Assembly: GCA_029834535.1 (NCBI GenBank)
Contig: JAQMWT010000692.1
Span: 1-35,991 of the forward strand
DNA length: 35,991 bases
From: Chrysophaeum taylorii
Lineage: Eukaryota; Sar; Pelagophyceae; Pelagomonadales; Pelagomonadaceae
Reading direction: 5' to 3'
Shown here: positions 25,989 through 35,904 of the stretch, piece after piece
How the letters are laid out: each line of letters starts with the position of its first letter
Position numbering within the stretch: the stretch's first letter is position 1
The notes under the pieces: generated by a model
Seen by the model: the letters and a program-made list of their open reading frames with translations, nothing else
What the model was told of the DNA's origin: nothing
Databases searched by the model: none
Translations under genes and position numbers: made by a program

Positions 25989-27067
25989 ATGTCAAAACAA
26001 AAACCAATATCGACTACGGATATCTACAAACAAGAACAAATCCTCGTTGATAAAATTAACGCAGGATTGCGTTTCCAAGACAACTCAACCAAGGTGAGCT
26101 TGCAAATTGAGGTACTTCGCAGGCATATGACAAGTCCATATGTGGACGCGTTATTCTGCTTCGATTCATATGAAGCTTACACCCGGAATGTTCCGGAATA
26201 TAATCAACATCTTGAACAAGAAGTTGATATCATCTTCGCTCAATGGAAAGCTGAACAAGTAAACGATTTAAACTTACCTGATGAAGATGCCCTGCCTGAT
26301 CATTTTAAAACTTGGCATGTCAATTCATCACATCAACTAACAGTTGATGTCCGTAACAATCTCTCGAACGACTTTATTACCAAGAGCCCTATAATCTCGT
26401 TCGTCCCGAATTAAATGAGGATGTTAAATGTGTCCTCGATCTATTAGATACCCAACTCCCTAGATCAATTGTGTATGATTCTTCTCTAACTAACATATTC
26501 TTCACAGGTCTCTCTAATACCGACTGGATCAAACACTGCGAAACATATGTTGGTTTCTTGTACACATTTTTTGATCTGGAATCACAAGACAAACCAGCAC
26601 TCGCTATGTGGCCTCAATTAAAGAATATATATGCACTTACTGCACATCCTAATAAACTACGTGCAGTAATGCTTTTAGCTCACCATTACTATGAGACAGT
26701 GTCTTGTACAGATGTCACTGAGCTTAAATCTCCGTTTTATCGAATGTCTTTAAATGTTAATTGGTATGCCCATATATTCGTCGAACAACTCCTTGCTTTC
26801 CAATCTCAGGCAAAGCAATTAAATAATGATGAAGCACCAATCCAATTTAACAACTCCATAATCACTCTTAAAGCTCACGAGGAGACCTACTGTCTATATG
26901 CCAATCCCTCGGATCACGAGCGCTATTCTCAATCTTTATTGGAATGGTGTAAACTCTACGAGACACGCTCTGGGAACAACTCGAGTCACGATCCTGAATT
27001 GCTAAAGCTAGTTGATCCTAACGATGTTCGTCCGTTATTTGGAGTTCTTGTTAAATATATACAATGA
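25989..27067 (+). pseudogene. Copia Gag-like region
   Basis: Starts at the ATG at 25989 with MSKQKPISTTDIYKQEQILV. That frame ends at 26414. After a shift, the protein continues from about 26390 in another frame: DVKCVLDLLDTQLPRSIVYD, TDWIKHCETYVGFLYTFFDL and HYYETVSCTDVTELKSPFY, to a stop at 27065-27067. The helical, Trp/Tyr/Leu-rich character, the size and the position before protease fit a capsid-type Gag. No zinc knuckle was seen. Identity is inferred from position. Confidence 0.55.
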
Positions 27068-28739
27068 AACAAAGTTCTCCTCTAACCGACGCTTAGATAA
27101 GCCCGCTTCCTGGATCCCTTACATCCCTGGTACTACCGCTACCAAGCCTCCTAAGGTATTATTGATGGATACTATTCATCTATCCCACGACTCTCGTAAC
27201 AACGCTCTACTACCGCTACTGCTAGCCTGGCTAGCTGGACAGTCTGTTTTCAACGCTCGTAAGCTTCGTAATGCAAAAGATAAAGCATCGACAATTTTAC
27301 CTCGTGACACGTCGTACTATCGTCCACCTTCAAATTATAACGTCAAAGGTACCAGCTTCGATCGTCCTGTCTACTCACCCTCCTCTAACCGTAATGCACG
27401 CTCTAATATGTCTCTTATGGACCGGGCTACTTATCAAGTTGATCGTCTTCGCCACCTGTTTGGTAAATTACAGGAAGCGAATCCCAACCCTTCTACCGAC
27501 TCTAAAATGGTACAGGAGGAAATGAAAAGCTTACTGAGTACCCTCTGGACAACCGCTTCTCAAGCTTCGACACAGTCCTTAGATCCTGACGAAGCCACCC
27601 AAGTTCATCTCTACTTATCTCGAGTTGATACTATGTCCAATACCATATCGAACCTCTTAGAAGCCGATAAGGAATCTCATGTTTCAGAAGAAAAGTATCA
27701 AACTGAAACATCTGCTCCTGAAGCGTCCCCCAGTGATGCGGAGCAGAGGGGGACTGCTGATACAGAGAAAATGTTCCACACTTTTCTGTCCATTAAAGAT
27801 GATGAAATCGATAACATCCCTCAGCCGCTATTGCAGCACATAAATGCTAAAGCTCAGAATGCTATCGTTCGTCGTCAAGCTCGGGAAACTTCCTCGCACT
27901 CTGAGCTCCCCAATAATCTACCCAATGAAGATAATGAAGATGGCACAGATCCCCCTGTGTTGCTACCAAAATTAAACACTGGTTTTACACTCGTCGTTGT
28001 GCCTTCCGAACAAACGCAAAGTTTCATGACACAGTACGTGTTTGGTCAAAGCTCAACACATGCCTGTTATGCAACAATGCTTAAACTGTACAACGAGTAC
28101 AATTTGCCGCTAATGACTACGCCAGGATATGCTGACACATGTGCTTCTCAACATGTAATTAACTTTAAACGTTATGCTGATCCTATCCACATCGTAAAGC
28201 TACCCGAGTCCTTATCACCTGCTATCCAGACTGCTACGGATACGCAGAGAATCACACATGCTATGATTATAAGGACCGTCATTCCCGCTCTCCCAAAGCA
28301 TCCAAATGTGGGATATGTAAAGCTAGACGTTGCGCTTTTTCTACCCAAGCAAAACGACCATAACGATCCCGATCTGCACATCATCAGTATGACTCAATGG
28401 GGAGAAGATAAACTTGGTATACATCTTTATGGAGTTGAATTTAAAGGACAATCATCTATCCAGAGTAAAATTGATGATAATGTCAAGATTACTTTGTTTA
28501 GACTCAGTAACCTGTTGCCAACTCTACCAATTTATTCGCTACAACAAGCAAAAGCGCGTAAAATGGAACTTCGCTCACTACAGTTCAGACTATGTGCTTT
28601 TAATGAACAACGCGAAATGCTTGAACTATATTCCACCCTCATGGAACGCGTAATTTACGTCCCATGGCTTAAAACCATCCTGGAGTCAATGCATTCGCAG
28701 CTGCCTTACATACGCAAGCATTTCCCACCTCCCGTATGA
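27012..28739 (+). CDS. Gag C-terminus plus copia aspartic protease
   Basis: A 575-residue open frame. The first ~250 residues are a polar, Ser/Asn/Pro-rich region (NARSNMSLMDRATYQVDRLR, EADKESHVSEEKYQTE), probably the Gag C-terminus or a spacer. The protease lies at about residues 365-480. GYADTCASQHVI corresponds to the usual W.LDSGAS.H active-site box (Asp codon 28134-28136), with Cys in place of the Gly. VGYVKLDVALFLPKQNDHND and LHIISMTQWGEDKLGIHLY match the later flap-to-end segment (..VLYVP...NLLSV..L...G). The protease would process the polyprotein. Substitution of the conserved Gly may impair it. The frame stops at TGA 28737-28739 and then continues unshifted as the DNMT region. Confidence 0.7.
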   Translation: MILTMFVRYLEFLLNIYNETKFSSNRRLDKPASWIPYIPGTTATKPPKVLLMDTIHLSHDSRNNALLPLLLAWLAGQSVFNARKLRNAKDKASTILPRDTSYYRPPSNYNVKGTSFDRPVYSPSSNRNARSNMSLMDRATYQVDRLRHLFGKLQEANPNPSTDSKMVQEEMKSLLSTLWTTASQASTQSLDPDEATQVHLYLSRVDTMSNTISNLLEADKESHVSEEKYQTETSAPEASPSDAEQRGTADTEKMFHTFLSIKDDEIDNIPQPLLQHINAKAQNAIVRRQARETSSHSELPNNLPNEDNEDGTDPPVLLPKLNTGFTLVVVPSEQTQSFMTQYVFGQSSTHACYATMLKLYNEYNLPLMTTPGYADTCASQHVINFKRYADPIHIVKLPESLSPAIQTATDTQRITHAMIIRTVIPALPKHPNVGYVKLDVALFLPKQNDHNDPDLHIISMTQWGEDKLGIHLYGVEFKGQSSIQSKIDDNVKITLFRLSNLLPTLPIYSLQQAKARKMELRSLQFRLCAFNEQREMLELYSTLMERVIYVPWLKTILESMHSQLPYIRKHFPPPV

Positions 28740-28740
28740 C

Positions 28741-30520
28741 GCAAGGTTACCACACGTTTGCTTCGCACAGTAACTTCATCTACTAGCCCACGAATACCTA
28801 CAGTAACTTTACTTTGCTCTGGGATGTCCACTCCTGCATTCTTGGCTTGCGCTTCTAATGACTTGCAAATCAACATCAACGTTAAAGTTCTTGTTGAGAG
28901 CGACGACAATATCACGCACATGCTACGAAGACGTTTTGGTAATTCCATCGAAGTTTTCCCATCCCTACCTAAGTTTTTAACATATCTCCATCGAGCATCG
29001 GACGTTGAACGTGCACGATATTACACTGACATAGTGGAACTGACATCAACATGCACAAATCACAACATAATCAATGGGAGATCCATTTCCACCTTCGAAC
29101 GCGATATGGATGATTCCTTGTTTCCAAGTGCTCTAAGTGTACTCGAGCTTTTAAAGCCGCTTGTTCTTTTCATGGAAATGACACCACCACACTCCGCATC
29201 GTATGAAGATCATATACGAGTTGCTAATCTCATCTTCTCAACGATGCACTATACGGTGGATATATGTGACCGATTTCCATGCTATCTATGTGGAGATTAT
29301 CAAGCCAGAGAAAGATGGATCCTCGTTGCACGTAAATATAACACCGGCCCTCTTGATCTGCTTTCATGGCCTAATAAACGAGTCACTTCCTTTCTGGACA
29401 TTGCAGACCACGCTAATTCCATCAGTCGCAAGTTAATAGTCGACGAACCTTGGACGCAGGTCTTTCCTGACATACCATTCGTGTCCACACCTAAAACCTA
29501 CAACATGTTCAGTCGTACAGGATCCGTGCGCTTAACTGTGACTGAGCTTGAAACCTTAACTATGCTGTTCCTTCGTCTGCACTCTAATAAAACAGTCGAA
29601 CATCCCAGTCAAGATGAAATGGAGGGCATTTCTAACTTTCGCCTGGGATTCTTGACTAATTCAAGAAAACCACTTGCTTGCATGAGATCCCCTATTGAAC
29701 TCAAAGCTTTCGTGCTCCTCTATAATATTATGGGACGATTATTCCCTAAATCCATCACATTACCTGTGTCCTTTCGTATTACAACTATCGAATCTAACCA
29801 ACCATCTCACAGGTTATTTTTAAATAAATCCTCTACTTCCTCCATCATTTACATCACCGGTGGAAGACATACAGGCGGAGACATAACAGTTTCTAACTCC
29901 TCTTCTAAATACCAGGCACATATAAATGCTTTTGGCGAAACCTATTTCCTAACACATGATGCCGGAATCGATAAGACTGCTTCTCTCGAACCTGTTACTG
30001 GTTTTCTTTGGCTTTGTCAAGCATACCATCATAATGAAAATCAAGACACGCGTCGTTTAGTACAAGCACTGGTCACCTATACTTCTCCTGTATTTCACGA
30101 TTCTTTTGTCTTCTACCCTCAGGAAAATCGTCTCGAATTTATCGATAAAATGTTTGCTTTAAGTGACATGCATTTGTCCCAAAGCAGATATCTGGGCTTT
30201 ATTACATCAAGCGATAGGAAGATGGGTGCCAAAGTTCATTCTATATACTCCTACTACCCATTCGTGGATTTGCTAATATGCTCGTGTACGATCCACGACT
30301 CGATCGCATCGACACTACTCAACTCGCGAATTGGCACGCGCCAATAACTTCACAGCGTACCAAATCAATTTTCTTTTGTCTTTGTCCCCGGACCTATGTT
30401 GTGATATCATCGCAAATGCCATTCCAGCTGGAACATATCATATAATTTATAAACATTTGTGTCAGCTTGTCTATGACTTGCGTAAATTAATGCTATCACC
30501 ATCGTTTGACCCTGATCATG
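28741..30520 (+). pseudogene. Diverged C5 DNA methyltransferase-like domain in copia Pol
   Basis: No family assignment fits better than DNMT, and the motif order matches. The motif I-like TVTLLCSGMSTPAFLA lies at residues 15-30 counted from the Met at 28758. Motif II-like is VKVLVESDD (42-50). Motif IV-like YTDIVELTSTCTNHN (89-103) has Cys99 (codon 29052-29054) where PPC is usual. Motif VI-like is LFMEMTPP, with Glu140 (29175-29177) in the ENV position. Motif VIII is DYQARERWILVAR (180-192). A large region (about 195-510) fits a target-recognition domain and contains SSIIYITGGRHTGGDITVS. Motif IX-like is TRELARANNFTAYQ, followed by motif X-like IIANAIPAGTYHIIY (30401-30450). Motifs IX-X lie one frame away from motifs I-VIII, so a frameshift occurred near 30325. 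The frame before 28758 is open back to the TGA at 28737. With TSTC instead of PPC, catalysis is doubtful. Confidence 0.75.
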
Positions 30521-30595
30521 CTTCTCTAACCAAAAACTATAGGTCAACCTTTTTCACATATATTCCCAGCATATCTCTTAGAAAAACAAATACCC

Positions 30596-31480
30596 CCTAT
30601 AACGCTAAGACAGCTCCATGAGAAGCATGCACCCTTCGATAAGAAAGTCCATGCCAGGGGCACCCTCGCATTTCGAGATGCGCAACAACGAGCTACCAAT
30701 TTTCACAACATTCACCATTCTAGTGATTCTCACGCTTTAAAGCAATTCAGGTTATTGCCAGTCCTGGACACCACCCATCTGACGTACCCTACCGTAAGTT
30801 CGGTGTGGATTGTACGATTCATAAGAAACGCTTTCCTCATCCACACCACCTTATCAACCAACCATCATTCGAAAAAAACTTTTTTCAACCTGGTGGCATG
30901 TGACGGTGGTTACGTATCTTTTCTCTCGGAATGGGGATCCTTTCGACATATCATTGTTTTCAAGTGTCTCATTTCTAAATTTCTGTTAGTGTACTTTTGT
31001 CGTAGCACTAACTCCAGCGAATTTTGTAACGCCCTTGAGTTTGTCCGCAATTTTTGCTCTACTTATGTTCATGTACAACTAAAACAAATCTATTGTGATT
31101 CCTTTAAACCCTATTTATCTCAGCATGTTACAACCCCCTTCCGTGTGGAACATGGTATTAATATGTCCGCGTTCCCCCCTTACTTACATGTCTTTAATCA
31201 TGAAGTCGAAGCCGCTGTTGGTCACATAGCCACTGCCGCGTCTACACGACTCCGGCATATGCTTAATGTATCCTATAAAGGTCACCCCCTAACAGATCCG
31301 GCACCACACTACCCGTGGGCTGTTATACATGCCATACAATCGTATAATCTCCTCCCTAATGTTTCCCTCGAACGTATTTACAATAAAGTCCTAAGCCCCC
31401 AACAAGTTTTGTTAAACCAATGTTATTTTCCCCAAACCTTCTGGTTCTGTTTGTTATCTGCATTTGGAACCTAACGAATT
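30596..31480 (+). pseudogene. Copia integrase
   Basis: N-terminal zinc-binding part: FHNIHHSSDSHALKQFRLLP, then, after a shift, DCTIHKKRFPHPHH. This matches the usual WH..LGH...L..L and C..C..GK..R.PF layout, with the first Cys lost. Core: ACDGGYVSFLSE (first Asp), KQIYCDSFKPYLSQ (second Asp), then HGINMSAFPPYLHVFNHEVE and AAVGHIATAASTRLRHML, with the Glu in the NHEVEA segment (usually NG.AER). The frame 30755-31474 carries most of the core. After about 31475 the sequence changes frame again. Assignment rests on the ordered D,D,E segments and the flanking phrase patterns. Confidence 0.75.
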
Positions 31481-32580
31481 TCATAAATATGAACCCCGAT
31501 GTCGTCCCCTACATCTACTTATGTGGTGCTAACGTTATAAACCCTTTAATAACACCCCATGTTAATCATTTAGCCGATGTTGTCCTTAATCCTGAAAACG
31601 GTCAAGTCCGTGTTTCCTCTAAACTGACTTTTCCTCATCTTATTTCTAAATCTCTCTGATTGTGAACAGCATCCACCTCCGCACCTTCACCCGACATTCC
31701 CTTCTCTGTTCACAGCACCCCCAATGATGCGGCGCAGAGGGGGAATGCTATGCCTACCGACACTGACCATGAGAGGGGGACTCCTTCTTCTCATTTCCAT
31801 GCTCCCGCTCCCGCATGTGCTCCAGCTGCTTCTGCACCCGCTACTTCCGCCACCACACATCTGACGTGTCTTCCAACACTTTGCCACTTTACCATCTTAT
31901 CGGTCTCTCTATTCCCAGGATGTACGTCTCACCCGTGGTCCTCATCACCCTCAGCCTCGTCGCAAAACCAATCTCAAGGATGTTCTTACTCGTATTGCCT
32001 CGCCTACTGTTGCCGCTTATAAACAAGCCGGTGGCTTGCCGACTTCAAGTATGACCTCTCCAAGCAGTACATAACCGTCTGCGACCCCACCTCCACTCCT
32101 TCATCTTGCTCATGGCATCCACTGGACGGCTATACCTCCAGATGGGGAATTTACACCATCACTTCATCGCCATATGCACCAGGCGCTTTCACAGTCCTCT
32201 TCAGTTATGTGTCATAGGAGCCATAGCCACCCATCGCCGGATGCTCATCGCGTTCACTTCTGCGACGACGTCAACCTTGCAGACTTTCACCTTCCTCAAG
32301 CTCTCGTCCATTAATTTCTGAACATGCTCGCGCCTTCAAGTTCCTCCCGCTCAATATGTTTATGCTTTGTTCACACCCCCTCCATTTTGGATCATAATGA
32401 CGCTTCTTATGGTGCCTCCGAGCCTCATCTCTCCGCCATCGAAGACTATATCACCGTGCAATCGCATTACATTGAGGCCACCTTGGTGATGCTCCTCTAC
32501 TGTTGTTGCTCGTCGAAGATCCCGATCACGCTCATCTGCACGATAATGTCGCTTCTTACGCAATCATCTGACGACGACTC
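31480..32580 (+). other. Integrase-RT linker region, heavily frameshifted
   Basis: About 1.1 kb of broken reading frame. Pieces include DVVPYIYLCGANVINPLIT, a Pro/Ala-rich HAPAPACAPAASAPATSAT near 31795-31855, and NLKDVLTRIASPTVAAYKQA near 31970-32030. This is the usual low-complexity stretch of copia Pol between integrase and RT. I see no separate gene. Confidence 0.55.
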
Positions 32581-33359
32581 ATGACCCCAGCACGGTTGGT
32601 TTGGACGAATACAAGATTCGAGCCAAAGCATAAAATTGATGAATATGCGTTGAACTGCCTCAAAGGTCTCTCAGACGCTGATCGCAAAGCTTATGTTGCT
32701 GCCATCTCCAAGGAGATTTTTGATATTGTTAAGTTTGGCTGCTTTAAACTAGCGCTGCCAATGGTCAACTCAAAGCCTATTGACACCCGCCTCGTCCTAC
32801 GTATAAAAACCAACGCTGCTGGTCAGTACATTAAACATAAAGCACGCCAGGTCCTACGAGGATTCTTAGCCTCTCTGGGCACCGATTTTTTCAACACATT
32901 CAGCCCTATGGCACAGCTCACTGGCATTCGTTGTGTTCTGGCGCTTGCAGCTCATCTGCGACTTCCCGTCTACCATGTCGACGTCCCTAACGCATTTGTT
33001 CAAGCTCCCATTGATTCTCAAGTCTATGTCAAAATGCCACAAGGCATTTACCTTCTCAATCCCGAAGATACTAAATACCAAGGCCGTCGTCTCCAAAGCT
33101 ACTTAAATCTCTCTGGATTACGTCAGAGCCCTGCCCTTTGGAATCAAACCATAAACGGCTTCTTTGATTCATTAGGCTATACACGATTTCGAACAGACAC
33201 ATGCATTTACGCTAAAGTCCAAGCAGTCCAAGCTGGCGCTACATTTCTAATTTGCAAGCTCTCAGTAGACGACGACGTCATTACTTGCACTTCGGAAACT
33301 ATACGTCGTGAGTTCCAGCAAGCCCTGACTTTTTGGAATACTCAGCCGACACCCTCGAG
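32581..33359 (+). pseudogene. Copia reverse transcriptase, truncated by insertion
   Basis: RVT_2-type RT in a single open frame. LSDADRKAYVAAISKEIFDI, then IKHKARQVLRGFLASLGTDF, TFSPMAQLTGIRCVLALAAH, LPVYHVDVPNAFVQAPIDSQ and VYVKMPQGIY, GLRQSPALWNQTINGFFDSL and the catalytic LSVDDDVITC (Asp-Asp-Asp codons 33268-33276; copia usually YVDD). The domain breaks off at FWNTQPTPSS, where the 170-bp repeat begins at 33360. The open frame continues to 33459, but that part is the inserted repeat. The C-terminal RT part and RNase H are absent from the window. Confidence 0.9.
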
Positions 33360-33529
33360 TAGGGTCCGAGAATGGATGACGTCATTCACAGTATCCCCTA
33401 ACACTCCCCCCAAACCTCCGCCTAAATCTAACAATATATGCCGCGTTTGGCTAAATTGACGTTCAGCCTACAATGCTGTAAAATCCCAAATGTAGGTTTC
33501 TCGGACAATTATTAGGGTCGGATAAGAAA
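33360..33529. repeat. 170-bp dispersed repeat, copy 2, interrupting copia RT
   Basis: Direct copy of 16783-16952, same length, beginning TAGGGTCCGAGAATGGATGA and ending TTAGGGTCGGATAAGAAA. It starts exactly where copia RT similarity ends, so it is the end of an element that inserted into, or replaced the 3' part of, the retrotransposon. No opposite terminus is seen downstream. Confidence 0.85.
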
Positions 33530-33600
33530 GCTCAAAACTAGGCCCTAGCCTACATTTCGAACACCAAACGAGAAACCCTCATTCAAAAGTGGATTGTCTC

Positions 33601-33623
33601 AGGCTATGTTTCAAACATAGCCT
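33601..33623. repeat. Perfect palindrome with 3-nt loop
   Basis: AGGCTATGTT and AACATAGCCT are perfect 10-bp arms around TCA. It lies 72 bp after the 170-bp repeat and may be part of the same unidentified element. Confidence 0.85.
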
Positions 33624-33650
33624 GCAAAATCACAAAATCGGCGTTCCGCC

Positions 33651-35904
33651 CATGGAATCGGCCGAAACGAGCAAAGAGTCGGCCCCGGGTCCTTCTGTAA
33701 CCCTGTGGACCCTTCGGTCCCGGCTGAGTTGACGAAAGTGTCGAAAAAACCCGCTGCCAAACGTCAACGGCGAAAAAACCTCTTGAGGGAGAGTGCGTGT
33801 GCTACGTGGCGAGGCTCGGCGCCGACGAAGCGGCCCGGGGCCAGCCGCACGACCTGGAACGACTCCTGAATATAGAGGGCGAGCTGCCTGACAACTTATA
33901 CGTATGCTCGTAAATGTCCATCCGCAGCGGGGACGAGGTCTCATCGAGCACGACTTCCGGCGGGGCACAACATCCAGGGCGGCAACGGCGTTGTCCTGGG
34001 CCTAATCTACAACAACACTGTGTTCGGGTCGAGTCATACGACGTGAAAACGATTCAGCAGGGAGGATCCGCGTCCCGTTCTCCCACGTCAAGGCCAAGCC
34101 CCAAGGAGACGACACCCCCCGATTCGGCGACTACCACCCGGACGGCCAGCGCGTCCGACGCTTGGATCGAGTGGGTCATCGGTTATCTCCACACTGTCGT
34201 CGTCGTCGGACTCGAATGTGCGGATCTCGGAGCTCGAGAGGAGTAGTGCTCCGGAGCACGGTCGACAAGCTCACGGCGGCCAAGACGGCTCAGCATCTCG
34301 CTCTGTCACCGCCGAACGCGAGACGAAAGAAGCCCACGCCGACGCCTTCGCCGCGGAAATGGCGGCCGCCAAGGCAGACGCGGCGCGTCTCGAGGCCGAG
34401 TGGAAGTACGAGGACGAGGTCCGGGATGCCGCACGTCGGGAGGCACGGCTCAGGTCCGCATCGAACGCCACCAGGCCTCCAATGAGAAGCAGCGCAACCG
34501 CGATGCCGCGAGGCTGCAGCGAGCCATCGACGAGCTCAACGCGACCAAGGCCCAGTCGAACGAGGCGGCGAGACAGGCTGCGGCGGCGGCCGAGTTTCGG
34601 GAGTGGAACCGACTGAAGAAATCGGACCCTCGGGCCATGCGACAACTCAAGACAATTACGCCGCCCTCAACCAGGAAGCGAAGCAGATGGAGATAAAGCT
34701 CGCGGCTGCCGAGGACCGCGTCCAGGCCCGGGAGGAGAGATCGAGCGGCTGCGGGAGCGGGTCGCGGTCCTCGAGAGCAGAACGCCGAAGTGTGGTACCG
34801 CGGAAGCCGTCCGGCAAGGGATCCGGCAAGGGCACTCGTGGGACTCGAAGCTCAGGGTGCTGTGTATGAAACTGCTCGCCTCGCGGGTTGCGCCTGCGGA
34901 AATCCCGAGGTCCTGGTCTCGGTCGTCGAGGCGGTCGTTGGCCGGAGCGAGTGCGCGACATGGAGCTCCCGTCCGCACGCTTCATTCGCGACTGCGCTCC
35001 GAGATGGGTGTCCTTCACGAGGCCGCCGTCGCCCTCGCCGTGGGATACGGTGACGTCGTCGACGCGGCGACGGACGCGTCGCCGCTCGACGGCAAGGAGA
35101 TCGCGACTACCCAACGCGTCACACGCGGCGGCGTGACGGAGAACTGGACGCTGGCGCGAGCGAGATCTCCGACCAGAGCGCGCCTGGCGAGGCCAAGGCG
35201 ATCACGATCGGTTTGGTGACCTGAATCGAGCGCTCCAGCTCGTTAATCAAGTTTACCAGGAGCTCTACGGAGCCGACGCTGCTGCGGGCAGGCGGCCGCC
35301 GCCGGCAGCGCCGCGTGTCAGAATCTCGCCGCCGGATCGTTAGCCGACAACGCTATCCGCCGCCGTCAATCGGTCCGCGAGCTCCAGGGCGTCATAGCGG
35401 CGGTGCAGAGGATGGGGAAGAGCGGCGGGTTTGATGACGCAAGACGAGCGCGACGCGAGACCGTGTCTTTCACGGGAACTGCCAGCGACATTTACGTCGG
35501 CGAGTCCACCAGCAGTTGCGAGCAGCCATAGTAGCGACGGGGCGGCGCCGCCGAGAGGCCAAGATGCTCGGCATGGGGATGGCATCGAGGCTCCGGAGGC
35601 GAAAGCACCTTGCGCCTCACCGGCAGGTTGAACAAGGTGGGTTCATGCGCTGTCCAAGTGGTATCGGCGAGGCGTGAGATCGCGCGGGAAGGGCGGGACC
35701 CTCTCGGGCATTTCGCATAGGAGAAGCACCATCAGGAGCTCGCCTCACGCTCGGCCGCACGGACAAGGGGACGCGGCAGGACGTAGCACCAACGCGGCCT
35801 GGGTCATCTTCCACAACCTCCCGTTTCTCGTCGAGTTCGCCGAGAACGCGAGCTACGCGCCGCAGAACATCATAAGGAACAACATGGCACTCGACCTTGC
35901 GTAG
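33651..35904 (+). pseudogene. Frameshifted GC-rich coding relic with coiled coils, possible transposase
   Basis: Protein-like segments occur in one order but in changing frames. The start is MESAETSKESAPGPSVT (33651). A basic KKPAAKRQRRKN follows (possible nuclear localisation signal), then GECVCYVARLGADEAARGQP. Coiled coils come next (KEAHADAFAAEMAAAKADAA near 34340; EKQRNRDAARLQRAIDELNA near 34490; AALNQEAKQMEIKLAAAEDR near 34665). Then LRVLCMKLLASRVAPAEIP, LRSEMGVLHEAAVALAVGYG and DVVDAATDASPLDGKEIAT (about 34850-35100), and near 35795 NAAWVIFHNLPFLVEFAENA. The layout of coiled coil, helical block and a TDASPLDG-type segment reminds me of DNA-transposon proteins with a T(D/S)G(T/S) core, but I cannot name the family. 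At least six indels make it non-functional. Confidence 0.45.

Larger units (their letters stand above)
25989..33359 (+). mobile_element. Ty1/copia retrotransposon encoding a DNMT-like domain, 3' truncated
   Basis: Order on the plus strand: Gag (25989-27300), protease (about 28110-28400), DNA methyltransferase-like domain (28741-30500), integrase (30596-31480), linker (31480-32580), RT (32581-33359). Integrase before RT and the RVT_2-type RT define Ty1/copia. RT is cut at 33359/33360 by the start of the 170-bp repeat, so RNase H and the 3' LTR are missing. The DNA is visibly more AT-rich than everything around it. Frames change near 26410, 27065, 30330, 30600, 30805 and 31475. A single in-frame TGA at 28737 separates the protease frame from the DNMT frame. 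Confidence 0.9.

Noticed and set aside
31687..32563. Minus-strand frames at 31687-31887 and 32360-32563
   Set aside because: Short and antisense to the copia linker and RT, with no motif.
33360..33459. The end of the copia RT open frame as genuine RT sequence
   Set aside because: It lies inside the 170-bp repeat also found at 16783-16952, so this part is inserted DNA.
34656..35114. A 152-residue minus-strand frame
   Set aside because: Antisense to the coiled-coil and helical segments; high GC content makes long chance frames common here.
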